Positions 22,499 to 32,805 of a stretch of 64,000 nt of DNA are shown one piece after another. A program made the translations under genes and the position numbers. Position 1 is the stretch's first letter; each line of letters starts with the position of its first letter. Location: NCBI GenBank assembly GCA_022496185.1, contig WTXG01000056.1, forward strand, positions 124,001-188,000, in the 5' to 3' direction. A model generated the notes under the pieces. That model made no database searches. It was given only the letters and a program-made list of their open reading frames with translations, and had not been told where the DNA came from. The DNA comes from Multifurca ochricompacta (Eukaryota > Basidiomycota > Agaricomycetes > Russulales > Russulaceae).

Positions 22499-23092
22499 TG
22501 TAACGCCTGGTGCGGGCGTTCGTCACGACATGTGATAAGTTGCGTAGCAAAACTATGAAGTCAGGTGTACACTGTCTTTCAAGTGCACGGAGTTCGGGTG
22601 AGAAGTCAGTACCAAGGAGCTAATCCCTTAGTATCGGTGAGCGGAAGAGTGCCAAAAGCACTGAGACGATTCAAGAGTCGGGTCTTAGGAATCACCCAGA
22701 AGGTAATGCACCAAGTCGATTAAGAAGTCGAGTCTAAGGCATACAGGCTATCTAGGCAGGCCTTATATACGTAATAGAGATCGGAGTCTAAATCGGAGTA
22801 TCGTACTCGGCATATCAACGAAGTTGTAATGTATCTAAAAGGGGAACGGAGTCGAGTGGGCCAGGTGAGAATATACGTAGACGAATCTGGTATAGTCGCG
22901 ATTCTGGTGGGAAAATACGTAAGCGTTCTGATGTAAAGTACGAGTCATAGATAAGCACAGCATGAGTCAGAGATAAGGGGCAAACAGGGACAAAGCCCGT
23001 CACAACACAGTCAACAAGGGGATCAACACGTCCCAACAGCGAGTCACATGATAGGAAAAAGGAAACAAGACAACACAGTGGGGTTCGTAACA
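22499..23092 (-). repeat. Gypsy-1 3' LTR
   Basis: 594 bp, starting TGTAACGCCTGG and ending GTTCGTAACA on the plus strand. It is nearly identical to the copy at 30029-30622. Confidence 0.95.
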
Positions 23093-23123
23093 TTACCCCT
23101 TCTCTAAGTCCTAGCAGAGCCAG

Positions 23124-23549
23124 CTAGATCGGCATACCGTCATCATCCTGGACCAGGGAGAGATAGTCGTCAGCTACGGCGTAGTGATCAGCATCGTAGT
23201 TCTCCTTCTCTTCGTTTGTGGGGCAAACATGTGTTCGTAGAAAACCGTAGGGCCCCCATCTCCCACAGCGAAAGCAGCCGTCGTAAACATGACAGTCGAT
23301 TTCTTGATGTCCGGCGTTGTGGGAGAGGCATTTGCTGCACCATCCTGAGGGGTTCTGAACAGTGGGGGCCTGCGTAAGTTGTCTGAATATACATTGGTGA
23401 CTCCAGTGCGAAGTACTCTGGCAGTGTCGGCATCGTTTCGTGGCCTTGGGGCAACACCAGCTGAGGTGATACTTGCTGTTGCAGCGCCAGCAAAGCTTGC
23501 CATTGGGGTTTTTGTGGAGGTGTGGCATTTCGAAGCAATGGGGGTTAAG
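23124..23549 (-). pseudogene. Gypsy-1 post-chromodomain zinc-knuckle tail
   Basis: This continues in the pol frame after the TGA at 23550-23552. CCHC-like units follow each other: CWRCNSKYHLSWCC, CRHCQSTSHWSHQC, CSKCLSHNAGHQEIDC, and a final CFRCGRWG...HVC. It ends near the polypurine tract. If the TGA was CGA, this is the true C-terminus of the polyprotein, placing nucleic-acid-binding knuckles at both ends of gag-pol. Confidence 0.75.
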
Positions 23550-26500
23550 TCAGGGTGCCAGGTCAAGGCGGCGACGAGGGAGTGGTCGCACAAAAATGTC
23601 GGCATACTGTTCGGAAATAATCTGGTATGCCTCTCCTTTCTCCAACCTCGTCCTGATGCTTGCCAAGTGATGTTCTATGTCGAAAACCCCTCGATTGATC
23701 TTTACCATTTGTCGTTCATAGTCGCGGCATTGCATTTCTAAGTTGTCCCGGAGTGCCTGGAACTTGCGGAGTCGTGCAATCTCGGCGGTCAGTTGTGGCA
23801 TCCGTAAGTCTTGAAGCACCTCGTTGATCGTGAAGGCGCATGGGTTGTGGGCTGATAGGTGTTGCAAGTGTTTGGGCCCTAAGACGTAATGTAGTCGTCC
23901 GGCGTCCTTTTCTTCGAGGTAGACTGGGGCCCTGTAGACAGGTCCTCCCTTCTCTAAGCACCCAGCTACGTCCATACCTTCATTGGTGTAGTAGATGTAC
24001 TTGGCCACTTCCGTAGTACCGTCGTTCTTGGACGATGGGATCATAAGCAGGAAATAAAACTGCGAGTTGGGGTCATTTGGGAAGAAGGGGAATTCGGGGG
24101 ACTCGTCGCTGAAGTCTACGTCGATCAGGTTGTTGGGATGGGGGTGTTCAGGCAAATTAAAATCTTTGTCGATGTTGATGATTCGGTCCCCTTGGGCCAC
24201 TTGGGCGGTCGCATCGTAGTCAATAGGAGAAAGTGGGCGAGAAGGAGGATGCACAGGAGTAAGTACGGGAAATGCATCGATGGCGGCGGAGGCGTGGATC
24301 TTAGATGATGACATGGGCAAATTTCTGGTCAGTTGTGGGGGAGAGAGCTGTTCAGCAACTTGTATTCTCCCTGGCTCTTTATCTGCCTCTGGGTGGCGTC
24401 TATAGAAGTCTTCGATGAGTTTGGGCGCAAAGACATCTGCAGCAGGTTCCCACGAGTTGTCAGCATCTGGGAATCCCTTCCATTTGATCAGGTAATGGAG
24501 CCTTTGATTACGTCCTCGACCCTTCCATTTGGCGTTGGCAATACGTTCCACTTCCCACTCCGGTTCTCCATCAATGAGGTCAGGGGGAGGTCTGGGAAAG
24601 TTCTGTCTGTGAATAGCGGTTTCTTTGTACGGCGTTAGAAGGCTAGCATGGAAGACGGGATGTATCTTCCAGGTGGCGGGTAATGTGAGCTTGTACGTGA
24701 TGTCTGAGAGCTTCTGTTCAATTACAAAGGGGCCGTGGCGTCTGGGAGCTAATTTTGCCGTTGGGTGTGACGTATGGATATTACGTCCTTCTAGCCAGAC
24801 CTGATCTCCAACCTGGTAGGGCATAAACCTAGTGGGTTTCTTGGCCAGGGTCTTTTGCGCCTTCTGAAGGTTTCTACTGGCTGATTCCCGTATCTCCTCC
24901 CATTGGCTGATACGTTGTGTCACAGATGGTACATTTGTGGGTTTGTCTGTCCATGTGGTGCGGGGGTTCCATCCCATAATAAGGGAGAAGGGGGTGGTCT
25001 TCGTTGTTCCATTTGGCCAACTATTGTGCACGAACTCGGCTGTCGCCAGCCATTCTGCCCAGTCGTTTTGTCATTCGTTACACCAAAACCAAAGGTATTG
25101 TTCTAGCCATTGATTCATTCATTCTGACTGTCCATCCGTCTGGGGGTGATATGCAGTAGAGATGTTTTGCTGAATGTTGAGGCGTTTACAGAGGGCTCGA
25201 GCGAACATGGAAGCAAATCGTGGGTCTCGATCGGAAATGATCTTCTGTGGTAGTCCATAATGTCAATAGACATGGTCTAGGTAGAGTTTCGCGACCCCTT
25301 CTGCTGATATTGTTTCATTACAGGGGATGAAAAGGGCAGCCTTCGAGTAGTCATGGTCCGTGATGGTGAGTATGGAGTCATATCCTTGTGATTGTGGCAG
25401 TTTGACAATAAAGTCCATAGCAATGGTCTGGAAGGGAGCTGTCGCAATTGGTGTAATGGGTGAAAGTGCTGGCGGTTTTGGGTGAGTGTTTACTTTATTT
25501 GCCTGGCATTCTGCACATCCTTTGACGTATGCTTCGACATCCTTTTTCATGTTCAGCCACCAGTAATCTCGTTTGGCAAGGGCGTATGTATTTGCAATTC
25601 CCAGGTGTCCTGCAGAGGGAAGGTCATGGTGAAAATGAATCACCCCCCTCTTAATGTTGTTGCCACCGGTGACAACCAATCAATCACCGTCTTTCCACCA
25701 GAGGCCGTCTTTCATTTTTATGTTATGCGGCTCTGCCCAAGATTTGCACAATTCCTGGTTCATGTTTTGTGTCACTTGGGCCCATAGATCCATGTCATGG
25801 AGGCTAACAACAGCGGTCTTTGCAAAGACATCTTCTGGTAAAACGACGATATTGTCATTGTCGTTTTCCCCTTCATCTCGTCCGGTTGGTCTAGACAGGG
25901 CATCAGCTCGTGCATTACGAGCTCCAGGTAGGTGCTTGAGTGTGAAGTTGTACTCTTCAAGCTCCAAGACTTCTCGTGCTATTCGTCGACTGATCTTGTG
26001 CGGTTCTCTCCAGTACAAAAGGTTGGAGTGGTCGGTATAGATGACGGTCTTGTGCGGAGATCCAGCCAAATATGGTCGCCAATGTCGTAGTGCTTTAATG
26101 ATAGCCAATAGTTCTCTGTCCCAAATGTCATAATTTCTTTCTGCTGGTGAGAACGTTTCCAAGTAGAATGTGATGGGATGAAGAATCCCCCCAGTATCTC
26201 TTTGTGATAAAACTGCGCCATTGGCATACATGGAAGCATCAACCTCCAGTTCAAAGGGGTTGGCCAAGTCAGGTTGAATAAGAACCGGTTCTGAGCTGAT
26301 AGTCGCTTTAATTTGGTTGAATGCATTCTGTTGTAGTTCGTCCCAGTGCCAGGGCACATCCTTTTTCAGTAAATCATTAAGTGGTTGGGTGATGGCCGAG
26401 AATCCCTTGACAAAGCATCGGTAGAAATTGCAAAATCCAATGAATGATCTGACGTCTTTGGTACACTGAGGGACGGTCCATTCTCGAATGCCTTGAACTT

Positions 26501-28476
26501 TTACAGGGTCCATGCGCACTTGCCCCCCTTCTAGGATAACACCCAAATATTCAACGGTCCTTTGTTCGAAGGAACATTTGGCAGGTTTCAAATAGAGGTC
26601 GTGTTTTGCCAAGATTCCTAGCACCTCGTGTGTTACAATCCCTGCCGTCCGCCCCTCGTTTCTTCACTCTTCCCAATGATGACCCTTCTTTACCGCCTAC
26701 CTTACACTTCCTGATCACATCTCCATCCTGGGACCCATCCCGTGCTCTTCTTCCGTCTCCGTGACCCTGGTTGTACTTGTTGACCTGTTGTTTGCCCATG
26801 CTTGACTCTTATCTCTCTATCTCTTATCTCGTTATCGTTACGACTGGACACTTACTTAATACCCTATCAGAAGCCAGGCTTTACGCCCTCCGCTTCCGTA
26901 TATTCGGGCCCACTTGACTCCGATATCTTATCTTATAGACGCCCACTGGATTACGTATATAAGTCCGCTGTAGCTACTCTGTAGACCTCAGACTTGACTT
27001 ATTGAATACATCGGTGCTTGTCTTCTGGATGCTCCTTTGAAGGCCTTACCTCGATCATCTCAGTACTTCTGGTACTTTCCACTCAACATTGTCTTAGAGC
27101 GCAGCCTCTTTGACTTTGACTCCTCCCACATAACTCCAAGGGGTCTTATTGATCTCTTATCTAAATCCCGAACGAATGCTGTCACACAAGTCGTGTGGAA
27201 CGTCCCGCACCGGGTGTAACATCGTGGACTCGGGTTTGGTGGTGGTGAATGTCATCTTTCGTGGCTACCAGGATATCATCCATGTACACCACAACCTCTT
27301 CTGTAAGGATCAGGTCTCGGAAAATGTGATTCATCATGGCCTGGAAGGTTGCCGGCGAGTTCGTTAAGCCAAAGAACATAACATTGGGTTCGAAAAGTCC
27401 TTGATTAGTCTTGAAGGTGGCCTTGGGCTGGTTGCCTTCTCAGATGCGAATGTTATTGTATCCCCAACGAACGTCCATTTTTGAAAATAGGGCTTTATCA
27501 CGCATTTTGTCGATGATTTCCGAGATTAGAGGGAGCGGATAGTTGTTTTTCACCGTGAGTTCGTTAATCCTTCTGTAATCCTGTACCGGTCGCAGTTTTC
27601 CGTCCTTCTTTTTGATGAAAAAGAAGGGTGATGCATAAGGTGAGTTGGAAGGTCGTATATATCCTTTTGCTAGGTGTTCCTCCAGAAAGGTAGAGAGCGC
27701 TTCCTTTTCTGGCTGTGACAGGGGATAGATTTTACAGTCCACCGATCGCGGGGCCTCCGGGACGAAGTCAATGGCATGGTCCCAAGGTCGAGAGGGAGGG
27801 AAACGTTGCGATTCTTCCTCTGAGAAGACCTTCCAATGCTGATGATACTCTGTAGGGACTGCTTCTTCGAACATTCTTTCTGGATTCTTCTGCGCCTCTG
27901 CCTGGGCCAGTTCCGATGCTTTCGTAACATAACAATACACCTGATCCACAGGTTCCATGTCACTCCAGGTGACAGCCAATCCCATGACAATAGCATGGGT
28001 GAGAGGGTGTCGTGCAGCATAGTCATATCCTAGGGACGTAATGATGACTGGGTAGAAGTCTTTATCCATGGTGGCTTCTGCCCAGTTGATCTTGGGTTCG
28101 AATGCTGCCAGCCATGGGTATCCTAGAACCATATCTTCCTCTCCTAGATCCGTGATGAGGAAGCGAAGTTGCTTTGTTCGCTCCCCAACCTGTACTTCTA
28201 AGTCACAACAATGTGTGATCTTCCCAGCTTTGTTAGCTGTCCCATCTATGTTCCAAATGTTTTTCTCTTGGGGAAGTAACTGTGTCCCCAATCCTAGTGT
28301 CCTCTGGAGTCATTGGCTAATGAAGTTGTCCGTAGCTCCAGAGTCGATCAATATTCGTCTGTCGGCTGTCTTCTGTTTGGTTTCAAAATGTACTGGTATT
28401 TTTAACAATTTGAAACGACTAGTGTACACAGAAGTTACATGGAGTGCTCTTGCCCAGGCCGATGGGGTCGAGCCGA
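23550..28476 (-). pseudogene. Gypsy-1 pol (PR-RT-RH-IN-chromodomain plus C-terminal coiled region), broken
   Basis: In order: protease LIDSGATDNFIS; RT with KKKDGKLRPVQDYRRINELT, MDVRWGYNNIRI and catalytic VYMDDILV; RNase H (ELEVDASMYANGAVLSQRD, RELLAIIKALRHW); integrase zinc site (HFHHDLPSAGHLG, KGCAECQANK) and core (TIAMDFIVKLP, ISDRDPRFAS, QTDGQSE-stop-MNQW); chromodomain EWEVERIANAKWK to YLIKWKGFPDADNSWEP; then a charged coiled segment. Nonsense codons at 28310, 27440, 25680, 25263, 25119 and 25071, plus 23550 at the end, are all TGA where arginine is expected. RT is also split by the solo LTR 26631-27221. Confidence 0.93.
26631..27221 (+). mobile_element. Solo LTR (gypsy-5 family) inside gypsy-1 RT
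   Basis: 591 bp, TGTTACAATCCC...GGGTGTAACA, with TSDs TCGTG at 26626-26630 and 27222-27226. It resembles the LTR at 55444-56019. Removing it with one TSD rejoins the RT frame (TRVH to EVLGILAKHDLYLKP). It contains TATATAAG and AGACTTGACTT (26990-27000), the partner of the gypsy-5 primer site. Confidence 0.93.
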
Positions 28477-28485
28477 TCAAAAATC
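28477..28485 (-). promoter_or_regulatory. Candidate -1 frameshift site at gypsy-1 gag end
   Basis: On the minus strand the gag frame ends GAT TTT TGA. A one-base backward slip of the P-site TTT re-pairs perfectly and gives TTT TTG ATC GGC, open to the protease motif DSGATDNFIS. The gypsy-2 gag ends the same way. Confidence 0.55.
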
Positions 28486-30006
28486 CTTTTGGCCAAAGGC
28501 CTTGTCGACGATCAAGGCACGTACCGCCTCATCCTCATTCATCATGTGCTCCCAGATGGCTGCCGCTTTCTGTGCTTTAGTCTTCGGGGCGATTACTGGG
28601 TTTTCTTTTACTGGGGTGGGTAGGTTCTGTATTGATGGTGTCGTGGTAGTGGTGGCTACTGTTGTTTCAGCAGCACAAACTGTTTTCTTTGGACAGAACT
28701 TCGACATGTGTCCTTGTGCTCGGCAGTGAAAGCAGCGTCCTTCTTTCATAAGGTTTTTCTTTTCGTCGTCGGTAAGGGCTGCACGGGCCTTGGTACGATC
28801 TGCCGATGTGTCCATGGCGTTGGGATCTCGAGGGTGAGTAGGTTTCACTCCAAACGCCGCCTTCCATTGATCACGGGTTTTACCCTTCTTCGTATCGACT
28901 CCAAATCGTGTTTGGAAGTCTAAATAGTCCTGCTGCTGTGTTCTGGCAGCATTTGTCCATTGGCTCCACGACTCAGGGTGATGGAATTGGATGATGTTTT
29001 TCACCAGGGGGTTGGGCAGCCCCTGGGAGAAGAGGTCAAGTGTCGCCTCTTCATTTACATCGTACCCCGCTCTCTTGGCCAGGTTGCGAAATCTGGCTAC
29101 ATAGCCATCCAGATCCCCTCTCTCCATTTTCAGGGACTTCAATTCTCTGGCAGCCTTCTGTTTGGCCTGCCCATCTGTGAAGGCATCTTTAAATCTTTGC
29201 GCCACTACATCCCACAGATCCTCGTCTGTGGTTCTGGTTCCGGCTGTAACTCTGTCGTTCAGCCATTCGATCTGCTCCATTGTCCAATCGTCAATGGAAT
29301 CCCCTCTGATAAGCGAGAGGAAGAGGTTGGTTCGTTGGAAGGGGTTTACAATCTGCGGGACGTCATGGTTGAAATTTTTGAACGTCTCGAACTCGAGCAT
29401 GAACTTCTTGCTCTGTGATCGATCACCAGTGAATGTTGTCGGCAGGACTCCCGTAAGGCGTCCTGATGGAGGGGGAAGATTTGGGGTGGGGACAACTGGA
29501 GTGGGGTCAGGTAACTGTGCAGCGATGGTCGACATCGTAGGATAAGTGATGGTCGGGGTGTCTGAGGTTTGTCGTGTAATCTGGGGAGAGACTAAAGCAG
29601 GTATTCTGAACATAGTACTCTCTGGTGCAACTGTCTGAGCCGTAAAATCTGTGGCTATGACCTGTGCGTCTTCGCTGCTTTCTTCGATATATTCTTCGGG
29701 TTCTGAATCTGTGATGATGGCCGGAGGATTCTCTCTCCAAGGTCCTAGACTGTACTCTGGTGGGGCGGGTCCTGTGGTGACCCAGGAACGATGGCTTCTA
29801 GAGTAACGGATATGGTACCAGACCCTCTTCTGTTCGTCATATTCAACTGGCTGGTACTGATCGTCGTGATAGACGTAGTATCCAAACTCGGTTTCAAAGT
29901 CTTTCCAGATGGCAGAGCCAAGGACTTGTTGTGAAAGATTATCCTTGTCTCGGCGGTCAATGAGTTCTTCATTGTGCAAGGTCTGACTGCAGCTGGATGA
30001 AGCCAC
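28477..30006 (-). CDS. Gypsy-1 gag, about 509 aa
   Basis: An open frame carries a proline-rich N-terminal region, the retrotransposon gag core (about residues 190-400: LPTTFTGDRSQSKKFMLEF, ERGDLDGYVARFRNLAKRAG) and the zinc knuckle CFHCRAQGHMSKFC. It ends GAT TTT TGA at 28477-28485. The first codon of the conserved N-terminus is GTG (VASSSCSQT) and the only upstream in-frame codons run into TAA at the LTR edge, so no ATG is available near the start. The -1 frame over the terminal TTTTT is open into the protease. Confidence 0.9.
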   Translation of the reverse strand: MASSSCSQTLHNEELIDRRDKDNLSQQVLGSAIWKDFETEFGYYVYHDDQYQPVEYDEQKRVWYHIRYSRSHRSWVTTGPAPPEYSLGPWRENPPAIITDSEPEEYIEESSEDAQVIATDFTAQTVAPESTMFRIPALVSPQITRQTSDTPTITYPTMSTIAAQLPDPTPVVPTPNLPPPSGRLTGVLPTTFTGDRSQSKKFMLEFETFKNFNHDVPQIVNPFQRTNLFLSLIRGDSIDDWTMEQIEWLNDRVTAGTRTTDEDLWDVVAQRFKDAFTDGQAKQKAARELKSLKMERGDLDGYVARFRNLAKRAGYDVNEEATLDLFSQGLPNPLVKNIIQFHHPESWSQWTNAARTQQQDYLDFQTRFGVDTKKGKTRDQWKAAFGVKPTHPRDPNAMDTSADRTKARAALTDDEKKNLMKEGRCFHCRAQGHMSKFCPKKTVCAAETTVATTTTTPSIQNLPTPVKENPVIAPKTKAQKAAAIWEHMMNEDEAVRALIVDKAFGQKDF

Positions 30007-30015
30007 GGTGGGGAG

Positions 30016-30026
30016 AGACTCGACTT
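30016..30026 (-). promoter_or_regulatory. Gypsy-1 self-primer binding site
   Basis: Two bases after the 5' LTR, the minus strand reads AAGTCGAGTCT. Its exact 11-nt complement AGACTCGACTT is in the same LTR on the minus strand at 30255-30265, just downstream of the TATA box. No TGG tRNA-type site is present. This is the Tf1/sushi self-priming layout. Confidence 0.75.
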
Positions 30027-30028
30027 AA

Positions 30029-30622
30029 TGTAACGCCTGGTGTGGGCGTTCGTCACGACGTGTGATAAGTCACGTAGCAAAACTACAAAGTCAGGTGTAC
30101 ACTGTCTTTCAAGTGCACGGAGTTCAGGTGAGAAGTCGGTACCAAGGAGCTAATCCCTTAGTATCGGTGAGCGGAAGAGTGCCAAAAGCACTGAGACGAT
30201 TCAAGAGTCGGGTCTTAGGAATCACCCAGAAGGTAATGCACCAAGTCGATTAAGAAGTCGAGTCTAAGGCATACAGGCTATCTAGGCAGGCCTTATATAC
30301 GTAATAGAGATCGGAGTCTAAATCGGAGTATTGTACTTGGCGTATCAATGAAGTTGTAATGTATCTAAAAGGGGAACGGAGTCAAGTGGGCCAGGTGAGA
30401 ATATACATAGACGAATCTGGTATAGTCGCGATTCTGGTGGGAAAATACGTAAGCGTTCTGATGTAAAGTACGAGTCATAGATAAGCACAGCATGAGTCAG
30501 AGATAAGGGGCAAACAGGGACAAAGCCTGTCACAACACAGTCAACAAGGGGATCAACACGTCCCAACAGCGAGTCACATGATAGGAAAAAGGAAACAAGA
30601 CGACACAGTGGGGTTCGTAACA
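30029..30622 (-). repeat. Gypsy-1 5' LTR (promoter LTR)
   Basis: 594 bp. On the minus strand a TATATAA box (30293-30300) lies about 30 nt upstream of the self-priming segment 30255-30265. Confidence 0.95.
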
Positions 30623-30962
30623 CTGTATCTGCAAGGGCAGGGAGGCAGAATCAGGAACAAAAGAATGGATGACTAGGATGGAAGAGGTGGTGGACTGGAT
30701 GCAATTCACCCAGCATGTTGTGCCGAATCATGTGATGTAAAGTAAACAATAGCAAATATTGTTGAACCAAGATAGCGGTACAGAGATTCCGGGATAGCGG
30801 TTCGACATGTGATGTAAAGTAAACAATGGCAATTTCTGTTGAACCAAGATACCGGTACCCAACTCTCCCCCACCGCTGACATCCCTAAAGCAGTAATCAT
30901 GTCACACGACTGTGATTTGTAATAATATTTATTTTAAAAAGGAAAGTTATCAATGAAATATC

Positions 30963-31012
30963 TTTTTTTTTGGAATTGACTTTATCAAGGCTTTGCCGAA
31001 GTGTGCAGAACA
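30963..31012 (-). mobile_element. 50-bp LINE-tail insertion (candidate)
   Basis: A poly-T start followed by sequence similar to the LINE 3' tail (AAGGCTTTGCCGAAGTGTGCAG) lies between AAATATC repeats (30956-30962 and 31013-31019). The arm at the other end of the MULE lacks it. Confidence 0.4.
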
Positions 31013-31078
31013 AAATATCATTACATATCAGTTAGAATAAGATCAGATAAGGATTAGATAAGAACTTTGGCATTTTCA

Positions 31079-31254
31079 TGCGTTCTCGCTAGCCTCAAGA
31101 ATGAGCCACCCACCCTCTTGTTCCAGCACTTGGAGCATACAGTGATCCCAGAATTGGACCTGGTGCTTCTTTTTCTCACTCTCATGAACTCTTTGGACCT
31201 TCTTGTTTTTCCTATCTTGCTTTTGACAGTGGTCACAAGTCTTGTGCAATAAGT
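31079..31254 (-). other. Possible captured coding fragment in the MULE core
   Basis: On the minus strand a frame of about 57 codons reads HKTCDHCQKQDRKNKKVQR followed by KKKHQVQFWDHCMLQVLEQ and a stop. The Cys-x2-Cys plus basic pattern looks like real protein and unlike the MULE arms. MULEs often carry gene fragments. I do not recognise the donor gene. Confidence 0.3.
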
Positions 31255-31272
31255 GTAAAGGTACAAGATTAG

Positions 31273-32178
31273 TGTCACGGCTCTACCTTATTTTTCCTTT
31301 TATTTTTCCTTTTTGGATCACATGACCATGGGAAGATTACCCAGCAGCCTCAACACGTGATCATGGGAATATAGTTGTGACATGGATCATGTGACCAAGT
31401 CACATGTAATAGTCACATGCTGCTTAGTCAGCACAAGAGCCACTCAACAATAACAAGTCGATTCTCTATTGTGTTTACCACAATAGGCCAAGCCCCACAG
31501 TCTAGATGGTTCTAGACCAAGTGGAGCTGTTATCAAGATAAGAGGAGTCCAGCCTAGAAGGTTCTAGGTAAGTGGAGCTCTAGATAAGGGCCCAGGTTGG
31601 GCCATGGCCAATTTTAGCACAGAATCACATGTATCAGTAGATAGATGTGTTCCAGACCTAAGGGCTAGACTACATATCAGTTATCTACTCCACAATGACA
31701 TCATTATGACATCACATTGTGGAGCATGATCAGTCAGCAGAGTAAAGCAGCTTACGAATCACAAAGATAAGGCTCAGTCAGCAATACAGCTGACTGATAC
31801 TTGCTGATTCTTGCTTACACTTACTGCTTACTTCGTTACACTGAGAAATGTATATAAGACCCCCTGTAACAGCCTGTAGCCCCCATCTTGTCCTCTTGGG
31901 GCTGCAGGTGAGTAACTGTCTACACGAGTTTGATACATAGTGCTAATGATATCCTGCCTCCCTGTGTGACTTGATCCTTTGGATCTTGTCCTCTTGGGGC
32001 TGCAGCTTCTTCCAGTTTCAGAACGCCATCATTGTGGTTGAATAAACCACAGTGGGTGACACAGTTCCTGGTCATTGCTTAACGTGTGACGTTTGCCTCC
32101 GCGGTACGCCCAACAACTTAGGTCGGCATTCTCTTTGCCCTTTTTGTTTGAAGTGTACATGGAGCTTCACCCGTTACA
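31273..32178 (+). repeat. Gypsy-2 5' LTR
   Basis: 906 bp, TGTCAC...GTTACA. TATATAA lies at 31851-31857. A 23-nt segment ATCTTGTCCTCTTGG...GCAG is present twice (31885-31907 and 31983-32005), the first copy followed by GTGAGT. Confidence 0.96.
31908..32005 (+). promoter_or_regulatory. Candidate leader intron inside the gypsy-2 LTR
   Basis: CAG|GTGAGT at 31908, GCTAAT branch-like sequence at about 31951, a pyrimidine-rich stretch and GCTGCAG at 32005. The 3' end of the interval is the second copy of the 23-nt repeat that precedes the donor. Confidence 0.35.
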
Positions 32179-32180
32179 TT

Positions 32181-32190
32181 AGGACAAGAT
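32181..32190 (+). promoter_or_regulatory. Gypsy-2 self-primer binding site
   Basis: AGGACAAGAT begins two bases after the LTR and is the exact complement of ATCTTGTCCT at 31885-31894, about 30 nt past the TATA box. No tRNA-type TGG site is present. Confidence 0.7.
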
Positions 32191-32805
32191 TGTATCTTAC
32201 GTGTCCTCCCAGTTTCAGGCCGGCACTTCTTCACAGCAGTAGTAGTGTTTCCACTAGTCCTAGTTACAACCCCTGGGGTCGGAGGCCTGATCAGACAGTA
32301 GCTGAGTTGAGCCAATAATTCATAGCCAAGGCGGTGATCAGAGATATACCCGAGTAGTGGTTATCCTGGTTGCTTGGTCATTCCAAACTTGAGTTGTCGT
32401 GTTTATCACGCGCTTGGGGATCATCTGTGCCGGATCTCCTACCAAGGAGTGTAAAACTGGGCAGAGCTGAGGGGGCCCCGGGAAACCAGTGACAAACTCA
32501 GAGAGACATCTGTCAGAACCGATTTCAGAGCACTTGGGCTCGTGTCCCTTGTGTGAGAGGCAGCCAATAGGTCGAGGAGACTGCGGCAGACAGCCTTGGG
32601 CTCTGTAACTTCCCATATCATTTTTCCTGGTGTTTGTCATTACTGCCGGAGCTTGGCTAGTGCACTCTTGTGTGCATTAGTATTTGCCTCTTTGGTTGAC
32701 ACACCCTTTCATCCTGTGCTTAGTGTTGCGCAGCACTTGTAACCTTGAAACACACCAAAACTACGAAGCTTTTGGTCCAGTGGACCATCTCCCATACCTT
32801 TTTCC

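Larger units (their letters stand above)
22499..30622 (-). mobile_element. Gypsy-1: chromovirus-type Ty3/gypsy element, decayed, minus strand
   Basis: Two 594-bp LTRs (22499-23092 and 30029-30622) are flanked by TSDs CTGTA at 22494-22498 and 30623-30627. Read on the minus strand the LTR is TGTTAC...GTTACA. The polypurine tract GAGAAGGGGTAA abuts the 3' LTR (left). The order is gag, protease, RT, RNase H, integrase, chromodomain, then an extra zinc-knuckle tail. It has seven TGA nonsense codons and a solo LTR inserted in RT, so it cannot move on its own. Confidence 0.95.

Noticed and set aside
22499..30622. RIP (CpA-targeted) as the cause of gypsy decay
   Set aside because: Classical RIP should create TAA and TAG from CAA, CAG and TGG codons. 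Only CGA-to-TGA type stops were found, which favours CpG deamination.
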